A stretch of 64,000 bases of DNA, taken from contig NZ_CP047200.1 of assembly GCF_030408675.1 (NCBI RefSeq), positions 1,178,001-1,242,000 on the forward strand. The letters run 5' to 3'. Below, piece after piece: positions 26,611 to 35,622 of the stretch. This DNA is from Corynebacterium durum (GTDB lineage Bacteria > Actinomycetota > Actinomycetes > Mycobacteriales > Mycobacteriaceae). The notes under the pieces were generated by a model. It did no database searches and had not been told where the DNA came from. It saw only the letters and a program-made list of their open reading frames with translations. Made by a program: the position numbers and the translations under genes. How positions within the stretch are numbered: the first letter of the stretch is position 1; every line of letters begins with the position of its first letter.

Positions 26611-27336
26611 TTATAGCGCGGCCCCAAGATTTTTCGCGGCGTCGATAAGCTCGGTCGCCCAGCGTGCACCAGGGTGGGGGCGGAGTCGTTCGGCGGGGCC
26701 GGATATGGAGAGTACGGCGACGATGCTCCCGGTGTGGTCAAAAACGGGGGCGGAAAGGCTAGCAAGCCCGGGTTCGCGTTCGCTGACGGATTCGGCGTAA
26801 CCGGTGCTGCGAACACGTTGAAGGGTGGCAGGGGTGAATGCGGCGTCGGCAAGAATGGAGTCTCGAAGAGTGGGCGGTGCGTAAGCCATGAAGACGTGCG
26901 CGGAGGAACCTGCGGTGAGCGGCATGCGGGATCCGACGGGGACGGTGTTTTGCAGCCCGGACGGGGGTTCTTTGCTCGCGATGCAGGTACGGGACGTTCC
27001 GGTGAGGCGGTAGAGCTGCACGGACTCCCCGGTGCGCTGCATGAGTGCATTCATGATGGGGGTGGCGGCGTCGATGAGCGTGTCAGAGCTGCCAGATCCG
27101 AGTGAGGTGAGTGCGCTGCCAATGCTCCAGCGTCCGTCGGCGGTGCGGCTCAGCATGCGGTGCGTTTCCAAGGCTGTGGCCAGTCTGTGTGCGGTCGCGC
27201 GGGGCAGTTTGGTGGCCTGGCAGAGTTCGGCGAGGGAGCGTGGTTGGTCGGCGATGGTGGTGAGGATGAGCACTGCCCTATCGAGAACTTTGATGCCGCT
27301 TCCTGAGGCCGCGTCCGGTGCGTTATACTGTCCCAT
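26611..27336 (-). CDS. ltbR: IclR-family regulator (LtbR-like, leucine/tryptophan biosynthesis)
   Basis: 241 residues: a winged helix-turn-helix at 15-70 (RSLAELCQATKLPRATAHRLATAL) and an IclR effector domain behind it. In C. glutamicum the regulator divergent from leuCD is LtbR, a repressor of leuB, leuCD and trp genes, and the arrangement here is the same. Palindromic sites lie between the two starts. One copy of the 13-mer GCTTATCGACGCC is in the 3' end, encoding LIDA. Confidence 0.88.
   Translation of the reverse strand: MGQYNAPDAASGSGIKVLDRAVLILTTIADQPRSLAELCQATKLPRATAHRLATALETHRMLSRTADGRWSIGSALTSLGSGSSDTLIDAATPIMNALMQRTGESVQLYRLTGTSRTCIASKEPPSGLQNTVPVGSRMPLTAGSSAHVFMAYAPPTLRDSILADAAFTPATLQRVRSTGYAESVSEREPGLASLSAPVFDHTGSIVAVLSISGPAERLRPHPGARWATELIDAAKNLGAAL
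26638..26650 (-). repeat. Recurrent oligomer GCTTATCGACGCC (in ltbR)
   Basis: Exact 13-base match, sense to the gene, in frame as Leu-Ile-Asp-Ala. Confidence 0.88.
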
Positions 27337-27443
27337 GACACGATACTAACATCTCATGGAATGAGAATTCTAGAATATTTCTAGAACAATTTTTGCTATT
27401 GAGATGGACTCACTTTTTAACCCAGATACCGAGGTGACTTCCC
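27337..27443. promoter_or_regulatory. Divergent ltbR/leuC control region with palindromes
   Basis: Contains CTCAT-N3-ATGAG and two copies of the palindrome TTCTAGAA at 27368-27375 and 27379-27386, 11 bp apart and so on the same helix face. Such an array suits a dimeric or tetrameric IclR protein, and its position between regulator and target suggests autoregulation together with leuCD control. Confidence 0.6.
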
Positions 27444-28871
27444 ATGACCAGCCCCATGGATCATCTGACAATGGCCGAGAAGGTGTGGAACAACCACATT
27501 GTTCTCAAAGGAGACAACGGCGAACCGGATTTGATCTACATTGACCTGCAGCTTCTGCACGAAGTCACCTCGCCTCAGGCGTTTGACGGACTGCGGTTGG
27601 CAGGACGCGCTTTACGACGCCCCGACCTCACCCTGGCCACAGAAGACCACAACGTCCCCACTGAAGGTATCAAAACTGGTGCCATCACGGAGATTAATGA
27701 CCTCATTTCCCGCACCCAAGTGGAAACCCTGCGCAAAAATGCTGAAGAATTTGGTGTCCGTATCCATCCCATGGGCGATGTTGAACAGGGTATTGTGCAT
27801 GTTGTCGGCCCGCAGCTGGGGCTGACCCAGCCTGGTATGACCGTGGTCTGTGGCGATTCCCACACCGCCACACACGGCGCGTTCGGTGCCATCGCCTTCG
27901 GTATTGGCACCTCCGAGGTGGAGCATGTGATGGCCACCCAAACGCTGCCGCTGAAACCGTTCAAAACTATGGCCATCAACGTGTCCGGCGAGCTGCCTGA
28001 CGGGGTCACAGCGAAGGATCTGATTTTGGCCATTATCGCCAAGATTGGTACCGGCGGCGGCCAGGGGCACATTATTGAGTACCGTGGCGAAGCCATTGAA
28101 AAACTGTCCATGGAAGCCCGCATGACCATCTGCAACATGTCCATTGAGGCGGGCGCCCGTGCTGGCATGATCGCCCCCGACGAGGTGACCTTCAACTACC
28201 TCAAAGACCGTCCGCACGCGCCGCAGGGTGCCGACTGGGATGCCGCAGTGGAGTATTGGAAGAGCCTGCGTACCGACGACGGCGCAGTATTCGACACTGT
28301 GGTAGACATTGACGGATCCGCCCTCACCCCGTTTGTTACCTGGGGAACTAACCCCGGCCAGGGTGTGCCGCTCGGCGCATCAGTACCGTACCCCGACGAG
28401 TTCGCCGAAGAATCCGCACGCGCCGCCGCAGAAAAAGCCCTGGACTACATGGGTCTCACACCGGGAACTCCCCTGCGGGAGATTCCGATTGACACCGTGT
28501 TTGTCGGTTCCTGTACCAACGGCCGCATCGAAGATATGCGCGCCGCTGCCGAAGTGCTCAAAGGCCGTACCATCGCCGATTCCGTACGGATGCTCGTGGT
28601 TCCTGGCTCCGCCCGCGTGCGCGAACAAGCAGAGTCTGAGGGGCTGGACGACATCTTCACCGCCGCAGGAGCAGAATGGCGCCAGCCTGGATGTTCCATG
28701 TGCCTGGGAATGAACCCGGACCAGCTGAAACCGGGGGAGCGCAGCGCCTCTACCTCCAACCGCAACTTTGAGGGCCGTCAAGGAAAAGGTGGGCGCACGC
28801 ACCTGGTGTCACCGCACGTCGCGGCAGCCACCGCCGTTGTCGGACATCTGGCATCGCCTGCAGATCTTTAG
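27444..28871 (+). CDS. leuC: 3-isopropylmalate dehydratase large subunit (LeuC)
   Basis: 475 residues, aconitase superfamily. With LeuD it interconverts 2- and 3-isopropylmalate in leucine synthesis. The [4Fe-4S] cysteines are in [14 protein letters not shown] and [35 protein letters not shown] is the substrate-binding signature. GAGGTGA lies before the ATG. leuD follows after 31 bp, so the two are cotranscribed. Confidence 0.97.
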   Translation: MTSPMDHLTMAEKVWNNHIVLKGDNGEPDLIYIDLQLLHEVTSPQAFDGLRLAGRALRRPDLTLATEDHNVPTEGIKTGAITEINDLISRTQVETLRKNAEEFGVRIHPMGDVEQGIVHVVGPQLGLTQPGMTVVCGDSHTATHGAFGAIAFGIGTSEVEHVMATQTLPLKPFKTMAINVSGELPDGVTAKDLILAIIAKIGTGGGQGHIIEYRGEAIEKLSMEARMTICNMSIEAGARAGMIAPDEVTFNYLKDRPHAPQGADWDAAVEYWKSLRTDDGAVFDTVVDIDGSALTPFVTWGTNPGQGVPLGASVPYPDEFAEESARAAAEKALDYMGLTPGTPLREIPIDTVFVGSCTNGRIEDMRAAAEVLKGRTIADSVRMLVVPGSARVREQAESEGLDDIFTAAGAEWRQPGCSMCLGMNPDQLKPGERSASTSNRNFEGRQGKGGRTHLVSPHVAAATAVVGHLASPADL

Positions 28872-28902
28872 AGTGGATTTTGAGAGTAAAGGACAAGCAC
28901 TG

Positions 28903-29490
28903 ATGGATAAGTTCACTACCCACGCGGGCGTTGGTGTGCCGCTGAAGCGCTCCAACGTGGACACTGACCAGATTATTCCCGCCGTCTACCTTAAGCGTGT
29001 GACCCGCACCGGCTTCGAGGATGGCCTATTCTCCGGCTGGCGCCAAGACCCCGATTTTGTGCTCAACCAAGACGCCTTCAAAAACGGCTCCATTTTGGTG
29101 GCGGGCCCCGACTTTGGTACCGGCTCCTCCCGCGAACACGCCGTCTGGGCACTCATGGACTACGGTTTCCGCGTGGTGTTCTCCTCACGGTTCGCCGACA
29201 TTTTCCGAGGCAACTCCGGAAAGTCGGGACTGCTTGCGGCACTAATGGAGGCATCCGACATTGAGCTTCTGTGGAAGCTGATGGAGGAAACACCCGGCCT
29301 GGAACTCACGGTTGACCTGGAAAAGCGCACCGTCTCTGCGGGCGAGTACATCCTGCCTTTTGAAGTGGATGATTACACCCGCTGGCGCCTCATGGAGGGC
29401 TTGGACGATATTAGCCTCACCCTCCGCAACGAGGACGCCATCAAAGAATTTGAGGAGAAGCGCCCGAGCTTCATGCCCACCACCATGTAG
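28903..29490 (+). CDS. leuD: 3-isopropylmalate dehydratase small subunit (LeuD)
   Basis: 195 residues. The swivelling domain shows [17 protein letters not shown] at the N-terminus and [17 protein letters not shown] at about residue 70, both diagnostic. The ATG at 28903 has AAAGGA upstream; the frame is open further back into leuC but without a plausible start. It ends 3 bp from the convergent NUDIX gene, with no terminator hairpin between. Confidence 0.96.
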   Translation: MDKFTTHAGVGVPLKRSNVDTDQIIPAVYLKRVTRTGFEDGLFSGWRQDPDFVLNQDAFKNGSILVAGPDFGTGSSREHAVWALMDYGFRVVFSSRFADIFRGNSGKSGLLAALMEASDIELLWKLMEETPGLELTVDLEKRTVSAGEYILPFEVDDYTRWRLMEGLDDISLTLRNEDAIKEFEEKRPSFMPTTM

Positions 29491-29493
29491 GTA

Positions 29494-30444
29494 CTACTTC
29501 ACCGGCAGCGGGCTCTCCAGGTAGTCCGCGCCGATGAGTTCGCTTTTGCCAAAGGTCAGCACCCAGGTGGAGGCTTTCTTGCTGGGAAACGACGCCGCGT
29601 CATGCCCTGCGTCCTCAGCACCGGTCAGCAAGGCAAGCATCCCTGGAATGATGGTGCCCTGCGCAACGACAACTACGGTTTCACCGGGTTTCACCAGTTC
29701 CATCAGGGCCTCCCGCGCCGTGCGTGGCGAATCCACCCAGGCGGCATCCCCCAGCAGAGGGTTTACCTGAACGGTGACCCCCAGGGCGTCGGCAAGTGGC
29801 TGTGCCGTGGACCGGCAGCGGTCGGGAAGCGCCGAATATACCTTGTCTGGGTGATACGCGGCGAGCATTGGTGCCAGTGCCTCGGCCTGCTTGCGGCCCT
29901 TCTTATCCAGTGGACGAGTGTCATCAGCACCGGGTGCACCGGACCACGTGGCAGCGCTGTGGGCATGCGCGTGTCGAACGTACAGAATCCGTGCGGTTGG
30001 TTCAGTGGTGATTAGCTCCGCTGCCTGGGTCACCACGCCTCGATCCACATCATAAGTGAGTAGGCTTTTCGCCTCCTCGACGCTCACCCAGCGCAGCTCA
30101 TCCACCTCCTCATTCGGGGTAAACGTGCCCTCTAGGACCTCGGCCGTCCAATAAAACACCACCTTGGTGCGATCTTTCACCGGGTAACTGACGTGCCCCA
30201 ACAGCGCGCCCAATTGCGCCGAGTAGCCGGTTTCCTCCAGAATTTCCCGCGCCGCCGTCATCGGAAGCGACTCACCCGGATCCAGCTTGCCTTTCGGCAA
30301 AGACCAATCGTCATAAAACGGGCGGTGCGCCACAGCAATCTCATGGTGTTCACCTGACTTACGCCACAGCACCGCCCCCGCCGCGAACGTGGGGCGCACA
30401 AAACCCTCCAGAACCTCCCGCGTAATGGCCTGAGTATGCACCAT
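29494..30444 (-). CDS. mutT1: NUDIX hydrolase with histidine-phosphatase domain (MutT1-like)
   Basis: 316 residues. The NUDIX box is GKLDPGESLPMTAAREILEETG (about residues 55-76), matching Gx5Ex7REUxEExGU. The second half is a histidine phosphatase whose RH motif reads LYVRHAHAHSA. The same two-domain protein (MutT1) cleans 8-oxo-dGTP and diadenosine polyphosphates in mycobacteria and also lies beside leuCD there. In mycobacteria hupB sits between leuD and mutT1; it is missing here. AAAGGT precedes the ATG. Confidence 0.92.
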   Translation of the reverse strand: MVHTQAITREVLEGFVRPTFAAGAVLWRKSGEHHEIAVAHRPFYDDWSLPKGKLDPGESLPMTAAREILEETGYSAQLGALLGHVSYPVKDRTKVVFYWTAEVLEGTFTPNEEVDELRWVSVEEAKSLLTYDVDRGVVTQAAELITTEPTARILYVRHAHAHSAATWSGAPGADDTRPLDKKGRKQAEALAPMLAAYHPDKVYSALPDRCRSTAQPLADALGVTVQVNPLLGDAAWVDSPRTAREALMELVKPGETVVVVAQGTIIPGMLALLTGAEDAGHDAASFPSKKASTWVLTFGKSELIGADYLESPLPVK

Positions 30445-30996
30445 GATGCGACCTTTCTCCTGCAACAACGAATTCCCTACATTCTAAGCCACCTGCCGCT
30501 TATCCACCGCATATCTGCTTATCGACGCCCCGTGATCAGTTGCGGTTGTGCGTTGGGTTCTGTGGGGATGCCGGTGCTCAGTGATCTTCCTTTTGGCATC
30601 CTGTTGCACATCGGAACCGTGGAACATGGCCCTATTGCCGGGATGGACCCGAGCTACTATCTGAATCTAGCGTTGAATCAATTTTATGCAGATTTTTTCG
30701 TTATCTCGATGGAAACTATATCGGTTTCAATAATGCGTATATCTTTTAAACTACCGAGGTTATTGTAGCTGATGTTATGGCATGTGTGCGCTGCGACGAT
30801 AATGGCTATATCGCTGCGTATGCTCAACCTCTTGATAGCGGTGGCTGAGGTGTAATCCATAGGTCTGATATTCAAGTTTGCTCCGACGTGTAGTTGTACA
30901 TAATTTTCTACCCCTATCCTTTGTTGGTGTGCGTTGATACCGTCCCTGCTGAGGGGGTGATGCCCACAAAGCACGACGAGGAAGGGTGAGTAGATA
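30445..30996. other. 552-bp spacer without a supported gene
   Basis: Holds the 13-mer GCTTATCGACGCC at 30517-30529. An open frame over 30560-30768 contains GMPVLSDLPFG, which recalls part of LD-carboxypeptidases, but the surrounding residues do not fit, so at most it is a remnant. The promoter of the phospholipase gene should lie near the right end. Confidence 0.45.
30517..30529 (+). repeat. Recurrent oligomer GCTTATCGACGCC (spacer copy)
   Basis: Exact 13-base match about 75 bp upstream of the mutT1-like start. Confidence 0.88.
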
Positions 30997-31638
30997 ATGA
31001 GAATGCCGCTGGGAGTGGAACAGGGAAAAACACTACTAACAAGGGTAACGCTTGTGGTTGCTTCGGCTGCCGCTACCTTTGCTTTTATGCCGACATCGGC
31101 AGCAGCTCCGACAGGTCAAGGCGAGCAAAGGCAGGTAGCCGCAACGCAAGATTCCCATGAGACTGTCGATTTATACGGTAAGCAAGTAGACCGTGACGTC
31201 GCAGAAAACCTCAAAAAATATGCGCAAGAAAACAACCTGGACTTGGAGGCGGAGTTCAAGGAAAAGCCGGTAACACAAGACCCCAACGCTATCGAAGAAG
31301 ATCGTGGAGGAGTCGAAGTACCTGATGGGTACGTGTACGATCCAAGCCGTGGAGCGCTCCACGACTATTGCACAAATTCTCCAGACCAGTTTCCGGCACC
31401 TGGGGTGAATGCGGACTTCTCTGGGGCCTGCGCTATTCATGACATGTGCTATGAGAAGGATTATGGAAATGCTGACGCTATGGTTGCTTGTGACACTGCG
31501 TTTCTGAAGAACCTCAGAACGGTTTGCAAAGCTGTATATACATCGGCTTTAGACCCGCGGCTTTCCGGTTGTTTAAACACAGCTGATACGTACTACAAGG
31601 CAGTAGTTGCTGTTCATCCAAAAAACTACTTCCGATGA
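30997..31638 (+). CDS. Secreted phospholipase A2, prokaryotic (Streptomyces) type
   Basis: 213 residues. A signal peptide (LLTRVTLVVASAAATFAFMPTSAAA) is followed by a 70-residue acidic, charged stretch and the catalytic domain. The active-site helix reads GACAIHDMCYEKDYGNAD with H148 and D149 flanked by C145 and C151, the prokaryotic PLA2 signature; other cysteines can form disulfides. It would cleave the sn-2 ester of phospholipids outside the cell. The pre-domain could be a propeptide. A small membrane protein gene follows 56 bp later. Confidence 0.9.
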   Translation: MRMPLGVEQGKTLLTRVTLVVASAAATFAFMPTSAAAPTGQGEQRQVAATQDSHETVDLYGKQVDRDVAENLKKYAQENNLDLEAEFKEKPVTQDPNAIEEDRGGVEVPDGYVYDPSRGALHDYCTNSPDQFPAPGVNADFSGACAIHDMCYEKDYGNADAMVACDTAFLKNLRTVCKAVYTSALDPRLSGCLNTADTYYKAVVAVHPKNYFR

Positions 31639-31694
31639 AAAATATGGGAAGTGTTCAACCGAAGTAGGTAAATCCCTGGAAGGGAGTGAAAAGA

Positions 31695-32072
31695 ATGTCT
31701 GTTGCTAAGCGCATGGGTATGTTCGGCCTGTTAGGCGTGATCGGCATTATTGTTGCCTTTGGTGGGGCTGCCTTGGCGCGCAATAATGGTCTTGATTTTG
31801 TATCGCCAATAATGCAAGTGCTCTTTATTGTCGCTCTTTCATCGGTATGTGCGGCACTGTGGACGCCTCTGTTGAGCAAAGTACCCAGTCGTATTTTTGT
31901 GCCACTTGCGGCACTAGCTGCTGTGGTATCGGTGATCTGCTTCTACATGATGAGGCAGGAAGCGAATGAGCCGGTAATCTTCTCCCCATGGCTTCTCGGC
32001 TATCCATTGTTGGGATTGTCGCTGTGCGCTATTGCACAGCGATTCAGCACAAGGACAGACAACAATACATAG
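31695..32072 (+). CDS. Small four-helix membrane protein next to the phospholipase A2 gene
   Basis: 125 residues with four hydrophobic segments (about 8-30, 41-60, 68-88, 95-113) and a charged C-terminus. No family is recognised. GGGAG lies 8 bases before the ATG; a GTG at 31686 is an alternative. It is on the same strand and close behind the secreted phospholipase, with no terminator between, so cotranscription is likely. The second phospholipase gene (46120-46710) is also followed by a small membrane protein, which suggests a paired function such as self-protection. Confidence 0.75.
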   Translation: MSVAKRMGMFGLLGVIGIIVAFGGAALARNNGLDFVSPIMQVLFIVALSSVCAALWTPLLSKVPSRIFVPLAALAAVVSVICFYMMRQEANEPVIFSPWLLGYPLLGLSLCAIAQRFSTRTDNNT

Positions 32073-32166
32073 GTAGCTACTATGTGAAGCAGCGTAACCC
32101 AACCCCACCAATCCGACCCGCACATTAGAGTGGGAGGTAAATGTTGCTACAAACGTGGGAGTGTCC

Positions 32167-33165
32167 ATGGTTAAGGTTGCCGTGATGGGTGCGGGTTCGT
32201 GGGGAACCACCCTGGCCAAGGTTTTTGCGGACGCAGGCAATAGCGTTGTGCTGTGGGTGCGCAAGGAGGCCGTAGCCAGGAAGATTCAGATCAGCCGGGA
32301 GAATGAGAAGTATCTGCCGGGCCTGATTCTTCCTCGGGGGATTGCCGCCACGTCGGACCCGCTGGTGGCGTTGTCGGACGCGGATATTGTTGTGTTGGCA
32401 GTACCATCGCAGACGCTGCGTGAGAACCTGGCCCGCTGGAAGGACGACATTCCGGCGGATGCAACTTTGGTGAGTTTGGCCAAGGGCATTGAACGGGATA
32501 CGCATTTACGCATGACGCAGGTGGTCGCAGAGGTTGCTCAGGTGGATCCGAGCCGTATCGCAGTGTTGTCTGGCCCGAACTTAGCCCGCGAGGTGGCGCT
32601 GGAGCAGCCCGCCGCGACGGTGATTGCGTGTACGGATGAGGAGCGCGCGAAGCAGGTGCAGGCTGCGGTTGCAGCCCCATATTTTAGGCCGTATACGAAT
32701 GTGGATGTGATTGGCTGTGAGATTGGCGGCGCGTGTAAGAACGTGATTGCGCTGGCCTGCGGTATGGCGACGGGCAAGGGGCTCGGCGAGAATACGTTGG
32801 CATCGTTGATCACCCGCGGTTTGGTGGAGATTTCGCGCCTGGGTGAGGCGCTGGGGGCGGATGTGAGAACGTTTTCGGGTCTCGCCGGGATGGGTGACTT
32901 GGTGGCTACGTGTTCGTCGCCGCTGTCGCGTAATCGTAGTTTTGGTCAGCGGCTTGGCCGAGGTGATTCCTTGGATCAGGCTCGTCACGCTACCCATGGA
33001 CAGGTGGCGGAGGGCGTGGTGTCGTCGCAGTCGATTTTTGATTTGGCAACTAAGACGGGCGTCGATATGCCGTTGACCCAGGCCGTGTACATGGTGTGCC
33101 ACAAGGGGATGAGCGTGGATGACATGATTACGGCATTGATGGGGCGTTCCAAGAAAGCTGAGTAA
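32167..33165 (+). CDS. gpsA: Glycerol-3-phosphate dehydrogenase [NAD(P)+] (GpsA)
   Basis: 332 residues. It reduces dihydroxyacetone phosphate to sn-glycerol-3-phosphate for phospholipid synthesis. The Rossmann loop [17 protein letters not shown] is at 8-24, LVSLAKGIE carries a catalytic Lys, and [16 protein letters not shown] plus [14 protein letters not shown] form the active-site helices. In-frame GTGs at 32155 and 32161 exist, but GGGAG at 32157 favours the ATG at 32167. It is followed by ddl, as in mycobacteria. Confidence 0.96.
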   Translation: MVKVAVMGAGSWGTTLAKVFADAGNSVVLWVRKEAVARKIQISRENEKYLPGLILPRGIAATSDPLVALSDADIVVLAVPSQTLRENLARWKDDIPADATLVSLAKGIERDTHLRMTQVVAEVAQVDPSRIAVLSGPNLAREVALEQPAATVIACTDEERAKQVQAAVAAPYFRPYTNVDVIGCEIGGACKNVIALACGMATGKGLGENTLASLITRGLVEISRLGEALGADVRTFSGLAGMGDLVATCSSPLSRNRSFGQRLGRGDSLDQARHATHGQVAEGVVSSQSIFDLATKTGVDMPLTQAVYMVCHKGMSVDDMITALMGRSKKAE

Positions 33166-33204
33166 GAAAGCCGAGTTAGGTAGGACAGGGTAGGATTTTT
33201 CTTC

Positions 33205-34302
33205 ATGAGCACTACTGGTAGCCCCACTGATCGTATTCGCGTCGCCGTCATTTATGGCGGCCGGAGTTCTGAGCATTCTGTGTCGTGTGTGTCGGCTGGG
33301 GCGGTGATGGCGCACCTCGACACTAACAAGTACGAGGTCATCCCCGTCGGCATTTCGTTGGATGGTGCGTGGATGGTGGGGGAATCGGATCCAGAGAAGC
33401 TGACTATCGCTGATCGCACGTTGCCAAAGGTGGAGCCGCGTGATCAGGTTCGTCTATCCATCGATCCTTCTCATAGGGGTGAGTTCCGCTATATTTCTGG
33501 CCACCACACGGGTGAGTTGTATGCGACAGCTGATGTGGTGTTCCCGGTGCTGCATGGCCGTTTCGGTGAGGACGGCACCATTCAGGGCTTCTTCGAGCTG
33601 TCCAGTGTTCCGTTTGTCGGCGCGGGTGTGCTGGCCTCCGCCAATGCTGTTGATAAGGAGTTCACTAAGAAACTGCTGGCCGCCGAAGGTCTGCCGGTGG
33701 CACGCGAGGTGATTTTACGACGCCGCGCCGAACTCACCGAACAGGAGAAAGACCTGCTGGGTCTTCCCGTATTTGTCAAACCCGCCCGCGGTGGTTCCTC
33801 CATCGGTGTGTCTAAGGTGACCTCGTGGGATGATTTTCCCGCCGCCGCCGAGTTGGCGCTCCAACATGATGAGAAGGTGCTGGTGGAGTCTGAGGTTGTT
33901 GGCGCTGAGGTCGAGTGCGGTGTGCTGCAATACCCGGACGGCAGTGTGGTTGCTTCCGTTCCCGCGCAGCTCATGGGCACCGGTGACGGCGATGAGGGAT
34001 TCTACGGTTTTGACACCAAGTACCTCGACGACATTGTCACTGCCCAGATACCCGCCCCGCTTGACGATGCCACCACGGAACTGATTTCTTCTCTTGCCAT
34101 TGAGGCATTCCACGCACTTGATGGCGAGGGTCTGGCCCGCGTTGATTTCTTTGTCACTGACAATGGACCCGTGGTCAACGAGGTCAACACCATGCCCGGT
34201 TTCACCCCCATCTCCATGTACCCACAGGTGTTCGCGGCCTCTGGTGTGCCGTACGAAGACCTCCTGGATATCATGATTCAGCGTGCACTCAGCGACCAAT
34301 GA
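33205..34302 (+). CDS. ddl: D-alanine--D-alanine ligase (Ddl)
   Basis: 365 residues, ATP-grasp fold, making the D-Ala-D-Ala dipeptide of peptidoglycan. Visible landmarks are IYGGRSSEHSVSCVSA at the N-terminus, VFPVLHGRFGEDGTIQG, FVKPARGGSSIGVSKV and ARVDFFVTDNGPVVNEVNTMPGF with Mg-binding residues. It lies 39 bp after gpsA. Its stop overlaps the start of a broken downstream gene (ATGA). Confidence 0.97.
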   Translation: MSTTGSPTDRIRVAVIYGGRSSEHSVSCVSAGAVMAHLDTNKYEVIPVGISLDGAWMVGESDPEKLTIADRTLPKVEPRDQVRLSIDPSHRGEFRYISGHHTGELYATADVVFPVLHGRFGEDGTIQGFFELSSVPFVGAGVLASANAVDKEFTKKLLAAEGLPVAREVILRRRAELTEQEKDLLGLPVFVKPARGGSSIGVSKVTSWDDFPAAAELALQHDEKVLVESEVVGAEVECGVLQYPDGSVVASVPAQLMGTGDGDEGFYGFDTKYLDDIVTAQIPAPLDDATTELISSLAIEAFHALDGEGLARVDFFVTDNGPVVNEVNTMPGFTPISMYPQVFAASGVPYEDLLDIMIQRALSDQ

Positions 34303-34599
34303 TTGCAGATGATCTTGCCGCGTTTCTGGCACGCAGGGAACCTATTTTTCACAACCCAGAGGTGATCTGGGACGAGGCTTCCTTCGATGCGGAAATCGCA
34401 TCGGATTTTCGTGAAATTGGCGCCTCAGGTAGTTGCTACGAACGCCAGGCTATAAAAGACGTCGTCCTTGGCAGGCTGGCGGGCACACACGAGGATTCCC
34501 TTGCTGATGATTTCCGCATGCATGACGTTGAGGTTATCCAACTCAGACACAGGCTACTGGCAAGCAGTTTTCCACCAAGGAACAGTGGTAGCCGACTAA
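34299..34599 (+). pseudogene. Broken SnoaL/DUF4440-like gene
   Basis: The first 81 codons (LAAFLARREPIFHNPEVIWDEASF... to HDVEVIQ) look like the N-terminal part of a DUF4440-like protein. At about 34542 the frame must shift by +1 to continue with SDTGYWQAVFHQGTVVAD and a stop at 34597-34599, a typical family C-terminus. The joined product would be near 100 residues, roughly 20 short, so an internal deletion as well as a frameshift is likely. Without the shift the frame runs antisense into the DUF3515 gene. The ATG overlaps the ddl stop. Confidence 0.7.
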
Positions 34600-35582
34600 G
34601 CCCTCGGCAGGTGTTCACTAATCGCCGAACTAATCCCCACAATCACCGCATTGCCTGCAGATTGTGGCATGGAGACGGCTACCTCGGCCTCGCGGTCTAA
34701 GGCAAACCAGGTGCTGGAGGTGGTGCCGTTAGCGAGGGTGGTGTCCTCGAACCAGGGGATGTCGTTGACTTGCTGGAGTTGCGCGCCGGGCGCGTAGCCG
34801 GGGGCGGGGGCCACGCCGCAGCGCAACACCACGGGTTCCTGGCCCTCGGCTGTCCATGCAGCAGAGGCGGCGGGCAAACCTGAGGCGGTAACGCTCGCGG
34901 CTTCGAGACGAGTGAAATCCCCGAGGGTATTCGGGAGCGCCGAGAGCAAGGCGTCGCAACGGTCTTCAGTGCCCGCAGATTCCAGGGTGGCAAGCGGCGC
35001 GGGATGGGGGTTGACGGCAACGGTGCTCAGGTCAGACATGGACCCCCCGAGGTCATCAACAGGGTTGGCGTGACTGCCCAGAGCGGCGCGGGTGGTTGTG
35101 ACTGCCACGGCAGGGTGGCGGTTCACGGAATACCAGGTTTCCAGGTTGGTGCCCGGGGTGGCGTCTACCACACGAAGCCAGGTACTCCCAGCGGCATCGG
35201 TGGTGTGAGAAAGAGTGGTGTACTGCAACGGCAGCGAGACCCCGCAGCGCAGAGTGATGCTTTCCGTCGAGTTGGAGGACCAAGCGGCGGCACCTGCGGG
35301 GGCGGGCTCGGCAATGTCGGTGCGGCGGTGGCCCAGCAGCGAACTGGGCAGACGGTCGATCAGGGTTGAGCATTCGGGGGAGGAGGCATCGGGGGAGTCG
35401 ATCGCGCTCATGGCCACGGGCTGCCGCGCCACCCTGTCGTAGAACACGCGCGCACCAACAAGCACCGCAATGACCATCGTTAACGCCAATATCAGAGCAA
35501 GAACAAGCGGAGCACGGTTTAATGGTAAGAACTGGTCGGTACTCACATCAGTGTCCATGGTGCTGGTTCTATCGCCGGTCAT
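34596..35582 (-). CDS. DUF3515 protein with duplicated domain, membrane-anchored
   Basis: 328 residues from the ATG at 35582: one N-terminal helix (LVLALILALTMVIAVLVGA) and two related extracytoplasmic units. Unit 1 begins ECSTLIDRLPSSLLG and unit 2 RCDALLSALPNTLGD; both contain an LRCGV motif followed by an L..V-x-W/T-x-D segment and end in a W-(Y/F)-x-(V/L)-(N/D)-R-E/H strand. Each unit has two cysteines. Single-unit homologues occur at this position in related genomes; no function is known. MDTDVS at 35558 is an alternative start. Confidence 0.82.
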   Translation of the reverse strand: MTGDRTSTMDTDVSTDQFLPLNRAPLVLALILALTMVIAVLVGARVFYDRVARQPVAMSAIDSPDASSPECSTLIDRLPSSLLGHRRTDIAEPAPAGAAAWSSNSTESITLRCGVSLPLQYTTLSHTTDAAGSTWLRVVDATPGTNLETWYSVNRHPAVAVTTTRAALGSHANPVDDLGGSMSDLSTVAVNPHPAPLATLESAGTEDRCDALLSALPNTLGDFTRLEAASVTASGLPAASAAWTAEGQEPVVLRCGVAPAPGYAPGAQLQQVNDIPWFEDTTLANGTTSSTWFALDREAEVAVSMPQSAGNAVIVGISSAISEHLPRA

Positions 35583-35622
35583 ATCGTTTAAGCCTACCCA
35601 TCGCACGAAAGGGCGTTGCTAC

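Noticed and set aside
30499..30510. DnaA-box-like TTATCCACC near the mutT1-like gene
   Set aside because: A single imperfect copy without clustering or A+T-rich unwinding region does not indicate an origin.
30560..30768. Open frame with GMPVLSDLPFG, recalling an LD-carboxypeptidase C-terminus
   Set aside because: Only a few residues fit, the usual downstream GH and basic motifs are absent, and there is no upstream domain. Noted only as a possible remnant within the spacer.
32141..32166. Start at ATG 32141 for gpsA, with a strong GGGAGGTAA site before it
   Set aside because: That ATG is out of frame with GpsA; the strong site may serve nothing or a very short frame.
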